This document shows, piece after piece, positions 5,134 through 5,841 of a stretch of 5,841 nt of DNA. The DNA comes from Actinomycetota bacterium. Its GTDB lineage: Bacteria > Actinomycetota > Acidimicrobiia > Acidimicrobiales > Ilumatobacteraceae. Both the position numbers and the translations under genes were made by a program. How positions within the stretch are numbered: the stretch's first letter is position 1; every line of letters begins with the position of its first letter. The notes under the pieces were generated by a model, which was given only the letters and a program-made list of their open reading frames with translations, searched no databases and was not told where the DNA came from. The stretch covers positions 1,346-7,186 of the forward strand of contig JAPKZT010000223.1 in assembly GCA_026393655.1 (NCBI GenBank), in the 5' to 3' direction.

Positions 5134-5841
5134 TTATGGGTTATCGGCCTCAATCAGTTTGAGATGTCCGTCACGATCAACACTCAAACCGACGGTTCCA
5201 GAGAGAATTTTGGTTAGGTCTTCACCAACGACGGCGGCTCTCCAACCTTGCGTCAAGCGAGCATCGGGAGACTTACGCAAGAATGCACTGATATCGCTTC
5301 GTGTCGCTAAAAGAGTCGCATCGATCTTGTTTTTACGAGCAAGTTCGCCGATCCATGCCGTGATCAGCGTTAATGCAGGTCTCGCCCATTTCTCGACGTC
5401 ATCTGATTCGTGGCTCGGCAACTCGACCGTGCGCTGTGCACCTTCGCGAATTGCCGCCATTATCTCTTTGCAAAATTCAGAGGACAAATGGCGATCATCT
5501 ACGCCACGTGTCGAAGCGAGTTCTTCGACATTCTTTGGCACGCGTTGAGCGATCCCAAGCAATGCCATGTCGGACATAACTCTTCTTGGCGGATGATCAC
5601 TTCTCATCGCACGCTCTTCGCGCCACTGACCGACTGCTTGCGCTACGCCTCGCGACGAACCCTTAAGTGATCGCGCTTCTTTGAGTTTGAGCCATGCGTG
5701 ACGCGACTCAATCGGGCCACTTGGTCGCGCGACAAGGTCATTGCATGCATCTGCGACCCAGACAGTTCGACCTAGTTCATTCAATTGTGACGAGAGTTCG
5801 TCGTGTAGATCTAAAAGATGTGCGACATCATCTGCAGCGTA
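5134..5841 (-). CDS. rnd: Ribonuclease D (3'-to-5' exoribonuclease), 3' portion; 5' end beyond the right edge
   Basis: RNase D is a DEDDy-family 3'-to-5' exoribonuclease that trims tRNA and other structured RNA 3' ends in the cytoplasm. The frame is open to the last base of the window, giving 235 visible residues. The first visible residues are YAADD, which fit the Exo III motif (Y-x3-D) carrying the last catalytic Tyr and Asp, followed by VAHLLDLHDELSSQLNELGR, typical of the end of the exonuclease domain. The exonuclease core with Exo I and II is therefore outside the window. An HRDC domain, which binds nucleic acid, covers about visible residues 66-115 (WREERAMRSDHPPRRVMSD and NVEELASTRGV). 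A second, weaker HRDC-like helical region runs to the end, as in bacterial RNase D. Apparent starts inside the window, such as the TTG at 5782-5784, are internal codons. It lies upstream of the small gene and typA on the same strand. Confidence 0.9.
   Translation of the reverse strand, partial: YAADDVAHLLDLHDELSSQLNELGRTVWVADACNDLVARPSGPIESRHAWLKLKEARSLKGSSRGVAQAVGQWREERAMRSDHPPRRVMSDMALLGIAQRVPKNVEELASTRGVDDRHLSSEFCKEIMAAIREGAQRTVELPSHESDDVEKWARPALTLITAWIGELARKNKIDATLLATRSDISAFLRKSPDARLTQGWRAAVVGEDLTKILSGTVGLSVDRDGHLKLIEADNP

Noticed and set aside
5159..5670. Plus-strand open frames within the RNase D gene
   Set aside because: Antisense to recognisable HRDC sequence; no motifs of their own.
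5782..5784. TTG as the RNase D start
   Set aside because: The open frame continues to the window edge with the Exo III motif YAADD; the codon is an internal Leu.
1..5841. Defence system, mobile element, CRISPR array, tRNA or rRNA
   Set aside because: No spaced direct repeats, transposase or integrase motifs, tRNA-like cloverleaf or rRNA sequence was seen on either strand. The genes are mainly housekeeping.

Overview
The window reads as a gene-dense stretch of bacterial chromosome, most likely from a low- to moderate-GC actinobacterium. Acidimicrobiia-like is my best guess. That rests on the actinobacterial flavour of the transaldolase, TypA and RNase D sequences as I remember those families; no search was run. 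I see no phage, insertion sequence, CRISPR, rRNA or tRNA signal.

Left part (1-1920, + strand): the 3' four-fifths of a transaldolase gene enters from the left edge. It overlaps by an ATGA junction with a LOG/TIGR00730-family nucleotide nucleosidase-like gene. The pair is probably one operon. The second enzyme family releases ribose 5-phosphate, a metabolite of the pathway in which transaldolase works.

Middle part (1921-2965): a 60-bp convergent spacer carries a degenerate 11-bp tandem repeat. It leads into a small minus-strand gene (65 aa, unknown function). A plus-strand, cysteine- and tryptophan-rich protein of about 245 aa (unknown, possibly metal-binding) diverges from it; the two starts are only 33 bp apart. 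The plus gene ends in a 10-bp A/T-rich tandem repeat, 16 bp from the 3' end of typA.

Right part (2966-5841, - strand): read in the direction of transcription, this is RNase D (3' part, running off the right edge), a 105-bp spacer, a 68-aa charged small protein (GTG start, good Shine-Dalgarno) and typA/bipA after a 23-bp gap. All look like RNA or ribosome functions, and at least the last two genes are probably co-transcribed.

The most notable observation is the typA start. The reading frame that encodes the indispensable P-loop has no ATG, GTG, TTG or CTG between the upstream in-frame stop and the P-loop. The codon sitting exactly where the family's initiator methionine falls is ATT. Either typA here starts at AUU, as E. 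coli infC does, or one base is wrong. No wholly new multi-gene system is evident; most of the window is housekeeping.
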